DNA from: an uncultured Eubacteriales bacterium
GTDB taxonomy: Bacteria > Bacillota > Clostridia > Oscillospirales > Oscillospiraceae
Direction of reading: 5' to 3'
Length of the DNA: 64,000 nucleotides
NCBI GenBank assembly: GCA_902496595.1
Contig: CABVBV010000001.1
Location: 1-64,000, forward strand
Part shown: positions 35,403 to 43,342 of the stretch, piece by piece
Numbering within the stretch: position 1 is the first letter of the stretch
Layout: the number at the start of each line of letters is the position of its first letter
Notes under the pieces: generated by a model
Seen by the model: the letters and a program-made list of their open reading frames with translations, nothing else
Database searches by the model: none
What the model was told of the DNA's origin: nothing
Program-made: the position numbers and the translations under genes

Positions 35403-36613
35403 TTTGCGAGCTTGTACACTTCGACTACATCTTCCTTATGGAGAAGAAATATGCCCCAGCCGGTGCCTACGTTCTTCCGGCCGCGCATCGCGTTCTCAGC
35501 CATTTCTTCAAAGCACTCGTCCCCTATGCCGGCTTCAGACAGCCTCGTCGGCAGACCGAGCGAAACCGTCCACTGCTCCAGGCGACGTATCATCTCCTCG
35601 ACGACATCGTCCTCCCTGTCGTGCCCAATGTCTGTCACGTTGAAGACATTTCTCGCGTATTGCAGGAACTTTCCCCTGTTCTCCGGAGAGACCCTTTTCC
35701 ACACATATTTCATCCATGCAGGAGTTATTATTGCCAGCGACGCGCCGTGAGTCATGTTATAAAAGCTGCTCAGCTCATGGCCCATGTCATGGCTCGCCCA
35801 GTCTCCGTGAGTCCTGCCCATCTCAAGTATTTTATTATGGGCAATCGTCCCGGCCCACATTATCTGGCTCCTGGAGCCATAGTTCTCAGGCTCGGCAATG
35901 ACCTTCGGGCCGTGTATCAGGAGCGTCCTGATAATGGCCTCTATCATGTGGTCGGAGAGATCCTCGTCCGGATACGGGACAAAGTATCTCTCTGTCAGAT
36001 GCGACACTATGTCATATACTCCGCAGGCCGTCTGATACGGCGGCAGGCTGTAACAAAACTCCGGATTTGAGATGCAGAACTTGGGTATCAGGCACTCTCC
36101 GCCCGTATATCTCTTAGTCCTTGTCTTCTCGTCGGTTATGCAAATGCCGAACGACATCTCGCTGCCCGCTGCAGGAATCGTCAGCACAACGGCGACCGGC
36201 ACGGCTTTTTTGAAGCGGTTCTTGGGGAAAATGTAGTCGTTCCACAGGTCTTCGTCCTTTCCCAGCTTTACCCCTGCCGCGATAGCCTTGGCCGTATCTA
36301 TGGCGCTGCCTCCGCCTATGGCCAGGATCAGGTCGGGTTCATATTCCCTGCATACCTCAATGCCCTCCATGACCTTGGACAGCACCGGATTGGGAACCAC
36401 GCCTGTAAACTCCAAATAATCAAATCCATTGGATATCAGCGCTTTCCTGACCTCGTTTACAGCCCTCTCCGGCGTACTCATCGTCCGGCTCTCGCCATAG
36501 TGCACCACCATTATCTTTTTGGCATTCTGCTCTCTGAGAGCATCGGGGAAAAAGTCCATGGCATCCTTGCCGAATATGTACCTGGTCGGGCAGTAAAAGT
36601 TGAAACTGAGCAT
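35399..36613 (-). CDS. Iron-containing alcohol dehydrogenase
   Basis: The 404-residue protein is a type III (iron-dependent) alcohol dehydrogenase. The NAD-binding block is LILAIGGGSAIDTAKAIA (about 97-114). Metal ligands are Asp in GVYDIVSHLTERY and the three histidines in SHDMGHELSSFYNMTHG. Family members reduce or oxidise small aldehydes, hydroxy acids and sulfoacetaldehyde. GGGAGG lies eight bases before the ATG. It follows the TRAP binding protein after a hairpin and is coupled to the DASS gene. The substrate is unknown. Confidence 0.93.
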   Translation of the reverse strand: MLSFNFYCPTRYIFGKDAMDFFPDALREQNAKKIMVVHYGESRTMSTPERAVNEVRKALISNGFDYLEFTGVVPNPVLSKVMEGIEVCREYEPDLILAIGGGSAIDTAKAIAAGVKLGKDEDLWNDYIFPKNRFKKAVPVAVVLTIPAAGSEMSFGICITDEKTRTKRYTGGECLIPKFCISNPEFCYSLPPYQTACGVYDIVSHLTERYFVPYPDEDLSDHMIEAIIRTLLIHGPKVIAEPENYGSRSQIMWAGTIAHNKILEMGRTHGDWASHDMGHELSSFYNMTHGASLAIITPAWMKYVWKRVSPENRGKFLQYARNVFNVTDIGHDREDDVVEEMIRRLEQWTVSLGLPTRLSEAGIGDECFEEMAENAMRGRKNVGTGWGIFLLHKEDVVEVYKLAK

Positions 36614-36662
36614 GAATCTTGCCTCCCATCACCTAAAACTCGAAAATACCGCTCCTCTGTGG

Positions 36663-36694
36663 CAGCAGCCAGGCGGCCTGTCGCCTGGCTGCTG
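36663..36694. repeat. Intercistronic hairpin after the TRAP binding-protein gene
   Basis: A 13-bp perfect stem (36663-36675 with 36682-36694, CAGCAGCCAGGCG) encloses a six-base loop. The T-rich stretch is on the plus strand side, so on the minus strand it probably protects the dctP mRNA or reduces read-through into the dehydrogenase gene. Confidence 0.7.
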
Positions 36695-36717
36695 TTTCGT
36701 TTCATTCCGGGATAAAA

Positions 36718-37806
36718 TCAGGGCGCTACGCTGGGATCCCTCAGGGCCTCTATCAGATCCATACCGAGTTCTCCCACGTCGACCTCTTCGACAAGCTGGT
36801 CGCATATATCCCAGGCTATGTCGTAGAAGAACTTGTCCGTATCCGCATCTGTGTATATGACTTCTACTCCGAGTTCATCCATCTTGTCGAAAAAGGCGTC
36901 TTTCTCGCTGATCATAAGATCATAGCCGTCTGTCATAAATGCCTCGGCTCCGACCATGACGGCCTCCTGCTGGGCCTCCGTCATAGCGTTCCAGGTATCC
37001 ATGTTCATCATGATGCCAGGCAGGATCTCCTGCATATTCGTGACGGTGATGTGCGGGCCGGTCTCGTAGAGCTTGAAGCCGTCGGTGGCGATCCAGCTGG
37101 TCAGAACCTGGTCGATAGTCTTACGCTCAAGAGCGTTCGGGACGTCTCCGATATTGATAGACATCGGCGCCGCTCCCCAGGCGGTGACAGCTCTGCCCGA
37201 CCAGGCGCCGGAAGTCCTGACAAGGCTCCCGTTGAGTTGCGTGCCCGGATCTGTCACGCAGCTCTCTCCGACAAACACCATTATGCTGAACGGGAACGGG
37301 CAGATATACTTGACGCCGTACTTCGCAAATATTGCGTCAAGCGCCTCGTTGGTCACTTCGACCACTTCGCTGAATTTGGCGCCGCTGTAAAGGCCCGGGA
37401 TCTCGAGAGCGGCCAGCTCGGGCATGATGCCGCTCAGGTACGAAGCCTGAAACTGGGCGAACTCCACGTTCCCGGACAGCACGGCGTCGTAGGCCTCAGC
37501 GTCGGAAACCAGGGTGCTGCCGGGATACACCGTGATGTCAACGGTGCCCTCCGACGCTTCTCTCACGGTGTCGGCAAACAGAGTGTAGATCTCCTGACTG
37601 AAACTCGTGCTGGACATAGAGTGGCTGAGCCTGAGCGAGAAGCTCTCCGCATCTGCAAACTTGGAGGCTTCACCCGGAGTGTTCTCAACCTGATCCTGGT
37701 CTCCTGCGGGTTCCGTGTCCTCGGGCTCGACCTCACCGCATCCGGCAAGCAGGGCAAAGCAGAAAACTACGCACAGGAGAATGCTGACAGTCTTTTTGAT
37801 TTTCAT
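36718..37806 (-). CDS. dctP: TRAP transporter solute-binding lipoprotein
   Basis: The 362-residue precursor has a lipoprotein signal ending in LLAGC (Cys at about residue 22) and a DctP-type binding domain. The domain has the FSLRLSHSMSSTSFSQE opening, the conserved LAALEIPGLY region and the arginine block GSLVRTSGAW (about residue 185), which usually contacts the ligand's carboxylate. It captures an organic acid outside the membrane and hands it to DctQM. AAGGAGG lies six bases before the ATG. It follows the permease gene by 77 bases. Confidence 0.93.
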   Translation of the reverse strand: MKIKKTVSILLCVVFCFALLAGCGEVEPEDTEPAGDQDQVENTPGEASKFADAESFSLRLSHSMSSTSFSQEIYTLFADTVREASEGTVDITVYPGSTLVSDAEAYDAVLSGNVEFAQFQASYLSGIMPELAALEIPGLYSGAKFSEVVEVTNEALDAIFAKYGVKYICPFPFSIMVFVGESCVTDPGTQLNGSLVRTSGAWSGRAVTAWGAAPMSINIGDVPNALERKTIDQVLTSWIATDGFKLYETGPHITVTNMQEILPGIMMNMDTWNAMTEAQQEAVMVGAEAFMTDGYDLMISEKDAFFDKMDELGVEVIYTDADTDKFFYDIAWDICDQLVEEVDVGELGMDLIEALRDPSVAP

Positions 37807-37883
37807 TTCTTTCCTCCTTTTTGATCATAAATCCCATATTTTTATTGACGGCACAGGCCGCAAACGCTCTCATACCGGCCGTA

Positions 37884-39268
37884 TCACATCTTGCTCGGAA
37901 GCCACAGAGCTATATCCGGGAACACGCTCAGCAGCACCAGAGCTATACCGAACACTATCAGATACGGCATCGCGCCGCGGATGATATCCTTCATCGGCGT
38001 GTCTGTGATCGACTTCGTGACAAACAGGTTCAGTCCAACCGGGGGAGTTATCATGCCCACTTCCACCATCAGCGTGGATACGACGCCCAGCCAGATCGTG
38101 TCGAATCCCAATTCGTTCAAAGTCGGAAGCAGGAAAGGAATCGTAAGGACGACCATGCTTCCCGGATCCATCAGGCAGCCCAGAATGAGCCACATGAGGT
38201 ACACGAGACACATTACAGTCCATTTCCCCATGCCGGAATTGGCTATGGCAGTAGAGATCGCGGAGGCTATCCCGAGGTAGCTGACGACATAGGTGAGGCC
38301 CAGGCCGCAGATCGACAGCATGAGGATCATGGCGCTTGTCCTTGCTCCCTGGGAGAATATGTTCACTATCATCATCTTGTTCATCCGCCTCGTTCCCAGC
38401 ACGATTATGAACGAACCGATGACTCCCACGCCCGCCGCTTCAGTCGGAGTGCAAATACCGGTGTAGATAGAACCCAGAACGAAAACTATCAGCAGGAAAG
38501 GCCAGATTATGCGCAAGCCGACGCGCTCCTCATGGGCTTTGAGCTGCTCTCCGGAAGCCTCGCCGCTCTTTCCGCCGTTTTTCATCGCGTTTATCTGGTC
38601 GATGACCGCCTGAGCGTCCTCGTCCGTAGGCGTATAATCCTTTTCTCCTTAATCTCCTTGACAAGTTCGGGGTTCAGCTTGATCCTTATCATCGCGAATG
38701 CGCAGAGCATCAAGCTCATCATGAGCCCGGGAATGACTCCTGCCATGAACAGTTTCGCAATGGACGCCTCAGTTATGATCGCGTAGAGCACGAAGGGCAT
38801 ACTCGGAGGAATCATTATCCCCAACGTGCCTCCGGCCATGACTACTCCGCAGGTAAAAGCGGGATCATAGCCTCTTTTGATCATCTCTCTTATTGAGATG
38901 CGGCCTATCGCCGCCGTAGTGGCCGAACTTGAGCCGCAGAGAGCTGCAAACACGGTCGAAGTAAGCGTCGCCGCGATGGCCAGTCCTGCCTTGAACTTCT
39001 TCATGCGCCTGCTCAGGACATTGAAAATGTCGGACGCTATACCTCCTTCGGCCAAAAACTCGGCCATGAGCACGAACAGGGGCGCAACGACCTGATTTAT
39101 ACTGGTGCCCTGTACATACGCCGTGCTTACCAACTGAGACAGGTTGCTGTCTTTCATAAATGCCAATATGCCGACTGCCGCCGTAGTCCCCAGAGCCATA
39201 CATATTGGAGTTCCTATCACGATGCAGACGACAAGCACGCCCGCAATCACTATTGATATCAGCGCCAT
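37884..39268 (-). pseudogene. dctM: TRAP transporter large permease DctM, frameshifted
   Basis: Two reading frames together make a full-length DctM of the expected ~460 residues. The upstream part (38591-39268, 225 codons) holds the N-terminal six helices, including FGIMIPPSMP-type block LGIMIPPSMPFVLY. The downstream part (37884-38585) holds the rest (GIYTGICTPTEAAGVG-type block SIYTGICTPTEAAGVG and the ITPPVGLNLFV block). The frame is lost at the A4 run (plus-strand 38641-38644, in GAGAAAAGG); one more A restores KEKDYTPTDEDAQAVIDQIN. No strong -1 frameshift heptamer is present. It may be an assembly indel or a recent mutation, since the rest is intact. GGGAGG precedes the ATG. Confidence 0.85.
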
Positions 39269-39299
39269 ATGTTACCTCCCTAAGCGTCTCTTGTCCGCG

Positions 39300-39791
39300 T
39301 CAACGGTACTTTTTGCCGCCGGCCAGCACATCCAGAATTATGAACAGCAGCGTCAATATCATCAGCGCACAGCCAATTACAATTGACAGCACCAGCTTCC
39401 ACTGAAGGATGGGCAGCATCGCATACGTAAGCCTGTTCATCTCGTAGCACTGCATCATATATTTCCATCCGTAGATCAAAAGTATGGAGCAAAAGAAAAT
39501 GGAAATTGCATACGAGAACGCTGAGACATACTTCCGCACCTTATCCGGGAGCATATTCAGTATCAGGTCGACCCGGACATGGGCGTTCTCCTGAAAAGCA
39601 TAGCCGCCCGTGAGGAATATCGCCCAGATAAGCAGATAATAGCTGACATCGCTCGTAAACACGGTCGGACTCTCAAACACATTTCTGGCAACTACCTCGA
39701 TCGCAGATAAGATGGCGATCGCAAAAATCAGCGCACCGGATATCACTCCCAAACAATGGTTCATCTTATTGAGCCACTTAGGGTATTGCAT
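39300..39791 (-). CDS. dctQ: TRAP transporter small permease
   Basis: The 163-residue protein has four membrane helices and the DctQ pattern (SAIEVVARNVF, TGGYAFQENAHVRVDLILNML). The ATG at 39789-39791 is chosen because AGGAGGAGGA directly precedes it; the TTG six codons earlier has none. It is first in the operon, 31 bases before dctM. The shared 33-bp site and a promoter lie upstream. Confidence 0.92.
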   Translation of the reverse strand: MQYPKWLNKMNHCLGVISGALIFAIAILSAIEVVARNVFESPTVFTSDVSYYLLIWAIFLTGGYAFQENAHVRVDLILNMLPDKVRKYVSAFSYAISIFFCSILLIYGWKYMMQCYEMNRLTYAMLPILQWKLVLSIVIGCALMILTLLFIILDVLAGGKKYR

Positions 39792-39863
39792 TTCGTCCTC
39801 CTCCTTCAAAATTTATGTCTATGTCGCAAATATGGATGTGCCGTACGCAGTATGCGTAATTAG

Positions 39864-39891
39864 ATGCTAACACATCCTATCCTTTTTTCAA
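39864..39891 (-). promoter_or_regulatory. Predicted promoter of the TRAP-ADH-DASS operon
   Basis: On the minus strand TTGAAA (39886-39891) and TAGCAT (39864-39869) are spaced by 16 bases. The -35 box is 14 bases downstream of the shared 33-bp site, the same geometry as at the other operon. The -10 box is weak, which fits an activator-dependent promoter. Confidence 0.6.
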
Positions 39892-39905
39892 TAAGACAAG
39901 GCCAA

Positions 39906-39938
39906 TTGTCAATCAGGATGAGTTGACAAAAAGTTGAC
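39906..39938. promoter_or_regulatory. Shared 33-bp putative operator, copy 2
   Basis: The site reads TTGTCAAT, eight variable bases, then GTTGACAAAAAGTTGAC. It matches copy 1 (32401-32433) at 23 of 25 fixed positions, with identical spacing. Its position relative to the -35 box is the same as in copy 1. Confidence 0.75.
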
Positions 39939-40163
39939 TGTTTGGCGTTATGCAGCTCCGAATTTTGTATATATTGCACAGGGCCAAATGACTTCGCGTC
40001 GGCGCCTGGTTCTTGATCAAGTGCATAATATATTTTATGTGCCCATCAAACGCCATAAAATATTCATATATATCCGCATATTTCGCTTTTATTTAAATCG
40101 GCAAAGTACACAGAAGATTTTCGCGCCCTGCCGATGCAAAAACGCCGGCTCGGCTTTAAAACG
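39939..40163. other. AT-rich intergenic stretch with no gene
   Basis: Between the operator and the terminator lie about 225 bases, markedly AT-rich (for example runs around 40020-40100), unlike both flanks. I see no gene, RNA or recombination site here. It may mark the right edge of the lower-GC metabolic region. Confidence 0.6.
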
Positions 40164-40199
40164 GACAAAGGCCCGCGCCGGGAGGCGCGGGCCTTTGTC
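40164..40199 (-). terminator. Rho-independent terminator of system 2
   Basis: A 16-bp perfect GC stem (40164-40179 with 40184-40199, GACAAAGGCCCGCGCC) encloses a four-base loop. On the minus strand it is followed by CGTTTTAAA, ending the operon whose last stop is at 40226. Confidence 0.9.
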
Positions 40200-40225
40200 T
40201 TTGTGTTTATTTGGGTGTGAGGGAA

Positions 40226-41968
40226 TTATTGGATTTGGATCTCTACTTTCTTCGTCTGCTCGTCTATTTGCTGCTGAAGGTCTCGGATCAGCTGCTCGCT
40301 CATGGCTTTGGCAAATTCTCCGTTCGGATTCGACAGTTCCAGCGTCAGCTGACGGCGCAGCGAGTTCTCTACCGCCCTGTTCCGGCGGTGCAGCAGCATC
40401 GAAAGATTGCGGAACCGGCTCGTCAGCGCGTTCAACACCTCCGACTGATTCAGCGTCGCCAGCAGCCGCAGGCTGAACGGCAGCTGCAGCTTCCGTATCC
40501 TTACGTCCGCCCGGATCTTCACCAGCGACATATCCGCCCTGTCTATGTCATATCTGTCGCATATGTCGTTTATGTCCTCCTGGATCGTGCCCAGCCGCTT
40601 CTCCATCCAGTCGCTCACCGCCTTATCGGCCTCGCGCATCCGCTCGGGATCACCGCACACTTCCTCGACCCTGTCCAGTATGTAGCGCTTGAACTGCTCC
40701 TTATTCCTCGTCCTGCCCCGGTAGTCCAGCACAGCTCGGAACACGCCCTCCTTCTCCAGCAGCTCCGCCGCTATCGGAACGTAATTCGGCAGCAGGTGCG
40801 GCATTTGCAGCTCTATCTCCCGCTTTATCGACCCGCTCCTGAAATATGCCGACATCTCCGCCCTGAATCGGCTCAGCACGTCGTCCGTCCTCGCCGCTAT
40901 CCCCAATCCGCGTGCTATCGACAGCTCGGGCTCGGAGCACAGCGCCAACGTGGCCTCCGGAAAGGCCTCACGGCAGGCCTCCTGGAAAAACTTCATCCTC
41001 GACGCGCCGCCCGTCACCAGCAGCAGCTCGGGAGGATGCTCGCTCGTCATCTCCTTCGCACGCTCCAGCGTCTCCTTCAGCGCCTCCCGGAATGTGCGGC
41101 CGTTGAGCGCGCCTATGCCCCTGTTCAGCAGCTCCTCCATCCGCGGCCCGTTCAGCTTTATACTCAGCGTAAGGGCGTTCTCCGCGTCCGCATAGATAGG
41201 CGCCACGGAGCTGCACGGCGTCGCGGCCCACTTCTCCTCGTTTGTGAAGTACTCCTCCTTCAGCCGCCGACCGATGAGCTCGCAATAGCTCCTCCACGAC
41301 GGGTACCGCTTGAACACCTCGCTTATCTCGCCTCCGTTCGGCGCCTCCTCCACGGCCTTCTCCAGTATCAGCTCGTCCAGGAGCCCGCCGCCGAGCAGCA
41401 CCTCGCCGAACACGCCCACGTCCCTCTCGTGTCCGTCCACTATATAGGCGTAGTCGATGGTGGACGAGCCTATATCTATGACCAGCGTCGGACGCTTGAG
41501 CAGCTCCGGCGAGAGCCCCAGCTCGTTGCAATAGTGCGCGTACAGGAACGCGGCTCGGGACTCGGAGACGGTATAGAGGTTCACGAAGCCCGCCCCGGCG
41601 ACGATGGCGGCGTAGCGGCCGCGGGCCTCCGGCTTCCACGCGGCAGGACAGCCCAGGGCTATCTTCAGCTCGTCGTCATGCAAAGTCTTGGCCAGCAGGG
41701 CATAGAGGCCCTCCGCAAACAGGCCGAGCTCCTTCCTGGCCTTCTCGTCGTACAAAAACCGGCTCTTGAACCGTGCGCTGCGGTCTTGCACCGCGTGGTT
41801 CAGCACCACGGCGTCGCCTATGACCGGCTCCCCGTTCAACCTCCCGACGATGGAGCGGATGCTGTTCACGTTGCCCAAGGGCACCACCGTGGGCAGCATG
41901 GCCCCATGCCTCGAGACGACGGACACCGCGCTCTCTCCGTCGCCTATATCTATGCCGACGTATCTCAT
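40226..41968 (-). CDS. Hsp70/DnaK-like actin-fold ATPase (last gene of system 2)
   Basis: The 580-residue protein has the nucleotide-binding signatures of the Hsp70/actin superfamily. These are phosphate-1 (VGIDIGDGESAVSVV, residues 4-18), phosphate-2 (LVIDIGSSTIDYAYI, about 168-182) and the adenosine motif (LLVTGGASRMKFF). Beyond ~residue 390 the region is helical, with no DnaK substrate-binding beta-domain or EEVD-type tail, so it is a specialised, non-canonical Hsp70. It ends in a glutamine-rich helix. It follows the membrane gene with only one base between. Such ATPases may remodel client complexes in dynamin/vWA systems. Confidence 0.85.
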   Translation of the reverse strand: MRYVGIDIGDGESAVSVVSRHGAMLPTVVPLGNVNSIRSIVGRLNGEPVIGDAVVLNHAVQDRSARFKSRFLYDEKARKELGLFAEGLYALLAKTLHDDELKIALGCPAAWKPEARGRYAAIVAGAGFVNLYTVSESRAAFLYAHYCNELGLSPELLKRPTLVIDIGSSTIDYAYIVDGHERDVGVFGEVLLGGGLLDELILEKAVEEAPNGGEISEVFKRYPSWRSYCELIGRRLKEEYFTNEEKWAATPCSSVAPIYADAENALTLSIKLNGPRMEELLNRGIGALNGRTFREALKETLERAKEMTSEHPPELLLVTGGASRMKFFQEACREAFPEATLALCSEPELSIARGLGIAARTDDVLSRFRAEMSAYFRSGSIKREIELQMPHLLPNYVPIAAELLEKEGVFRAVLDYRGRTRNKEQFKRYILDRVEEVCGDPERMREADKAVSDWMEKRLGTIQEDINDICDRYDIDRADMSLVKIRADVRIRKLQLPFSLRLLATLNQSEVLNALTSRFRNLSMLLHRRNRAVENSLRRQLTLELSNPNGEFAKAMSEQLIRDLQQQIDEQTKKVEIQIQ

Positions 41969-41969
41969 C

Positions 41970-42797
41970 TCACACCTCCGCCTTGACGCAGGCGACGCCC
42001 TCGCTCAGCACGCGCCCGTCCTTCACGAGCGCGGGCTCCACCGTGGCGCTCCTGTTCGACGGCAGGAGCATGAAGAGCCCGGCGTTCTCCTCGCTGTACT
42101 CGACCATCTCGACGCCCTTCGAGGCCAGATGCAGCTTCACCGCCTCCGTCACCGCCTCGCCGCGCATGGACTCCGGCAGGCGCAGCAGCTCCTTCGGCAG
42201 CGAGATATCCACGTCCCCCGCTCCGGCGCCGCTCTCGCGCAGCAGCTCGCAGAGCGTCTCCGCGTTCGCGTCCAGCTCCCGCACCGCCTGGTGCAGCCCG
42301 CTGCGCACACGCTTCGGGCTTATCCGCTGCTCCGCCCTCGTGACCAGCCTCGGCCCCTTGGCCCGAGCCGCCGCCGCAGCTCGCAGCGTTACGACATACT
42401 GCACCGCCAGCAGCAGCGCACCGGCTGCGCAGGCCGCCGCGACCGCCGTGTTCTTCATGGGATACGGCAGGAAAAACCAGACCGCCAGCGCCGCCAGAAC
42501 GGCAAAGGCCGCGTATCCGAACCAGGGATGGACGGGCTTTTCCGCTCCGCCCGGAGTATAGCTCTGGAACACCTCCGGCTCGTCCACCCAGTCCAGGGCC
42601 CGGCTCTGGGCTTTGGCCTGGCGAACCAGGATATGGTAGGCGTTCCTCGTCCGGCTGTCCTCCGTCCGGGGCGCAATATTCAGCATCAGGCAGTCCCAGA
42701 ACCTGTCGAGCGCGTTATGGAGCCCGTCCAGGCCCATGTCCTCGCTCAACTGCATCGTTTTTATCGCCTCTGCGTAGGCCTCTCCGGCGTATTCCAT
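41970..42797 (-). CDS. Two-helix membrane protein of system 2
   Basis: The 275-residue protein has an N-terminal soluble part, two hydrophobic helices around residues 95-140 (YAAFAVLAALAVWFFL and AAACAAGALLLAVQYVV) and a C-terminal helical/beta part. No family is recognised. It lies between a small unknown gene and the Hsp70-like gene. It could be the membrane anchor on which the ATPase acts. Confidence 0.7.
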   Translation of the reverse strand: MEYAGEAYAEAIKTMQLSEDMGLDGLHNALDRFWDCLMLNIAPRTEDSRTRNAYHILVRQAKAQSRALDWVDEPEVFQSYTPGGAEKPVHPWFGYAAFAVLAALAVWFFLPYPMKNTAVAAACAAGALLLAVQYVVTLRAAAAARAKGPRLVTRAEQRISPKRVRSGLHQAVRELDANAETLCELLRESGAGAGDVDISLPKELLRLPESMRGEAVTEAVKLHLASKGVEMVEYSEENAGLFMLLPSNRSATVEPALVKDGRVLSEGVACVKAEV

Positions 42798-42829
42798 GTC
42801 CTGTCCTTTCTCCGGGCAGCTCCGCCCGC

Positions 42830-43324
42830 TCAGGAGCAGAGCAGCGACCGGTACTCCAGCAGCTGCTTCGCGGCCTCGGCCTCCACCGCCTCCGTGAGCG
42901 AGGCCTTGCCTCCGTCGTTGACGCCCTTTGCGGCCGCGCCCGCCGCCAGCATTGCGCTCAGCACCATCAGCGAGGTCTTGACCGCCTTGTTCCGGACGGC
43001 CGCAGAGGCCAGGGCTGTGGCTCCGGCGCCCGTGGCCGAGAGCACAAGGCCGCCCTTGTCCAGACCGCAGGGCATCGCGCTGTCCGCCAGCATCCGGCTG
43101 AGCTTTGCGGCCTTCTCAGGCTCGTTCACGGCCAGCTCGTCCAGGAACAGCCGCGCCCCGTGCAGCACGCCCGTGGACATGAAGCGCTTCTCCAGCAGCT
43201 CGGTACGCCAGAGCTCCTGCACCTTCTCCTTCGTCAGCAGCGCCGCCGGCGCGCTCCTGATGCCGTAGACGAGCCCGTTCACGGCCTCGTTCCAATACTG
43301 TGAGAATCTTTCAAAGTCGTTCAT
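42830..43324 (-). CDS. Small unknown protein of system 2
   Basis: The 164-residue product is mostly helical, with a weakly hydrophobic Ala/Gly-rich stretch near residues 95-135 (SATGAGATALASAAV and LSAMLAAGAAAKG) that could be a membrane or amphipathic hairpin. No family is known. It starts 18 bases after the first dynamin-like gene's stop, and 32 bases separate it from the next. Confidence 0.65.
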   Translation of the reverse strand: MNDFERFSQYWNEAVNGLVYGIRSAPAALLTKEKVQELWRTELLEKRFMSTGVLHGARLFLDELAVNEPEKAAKLSRMLADSAMPCGLDKGGLVLSATGAGATALASAAVRNKAVKTSLMVLSAMLAAGAAAKGVNDGGKASLTEAVEAEAAKQLLEYRSLLCS

Positions 43325-43342
43325 CTGGTTGCAGTCCTTTCA

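Noticed and set aside
38585..38680. Programmed -1 frameshifting in dctM
   Set aside because: The required shift fits a lost A, but the site GAGAAAAGG lacks an X-XXY-YYZ heptamer, and no downstream stimulator hairpin is obvious.
40164..40199. GC-rich hairpins across the window as parts of a repeat family or CRISPR
   Set aside because: Each hairpin has its own sequence, lies at a gene end and is isolated. They behave as terminators or intercistronic stem-loops.
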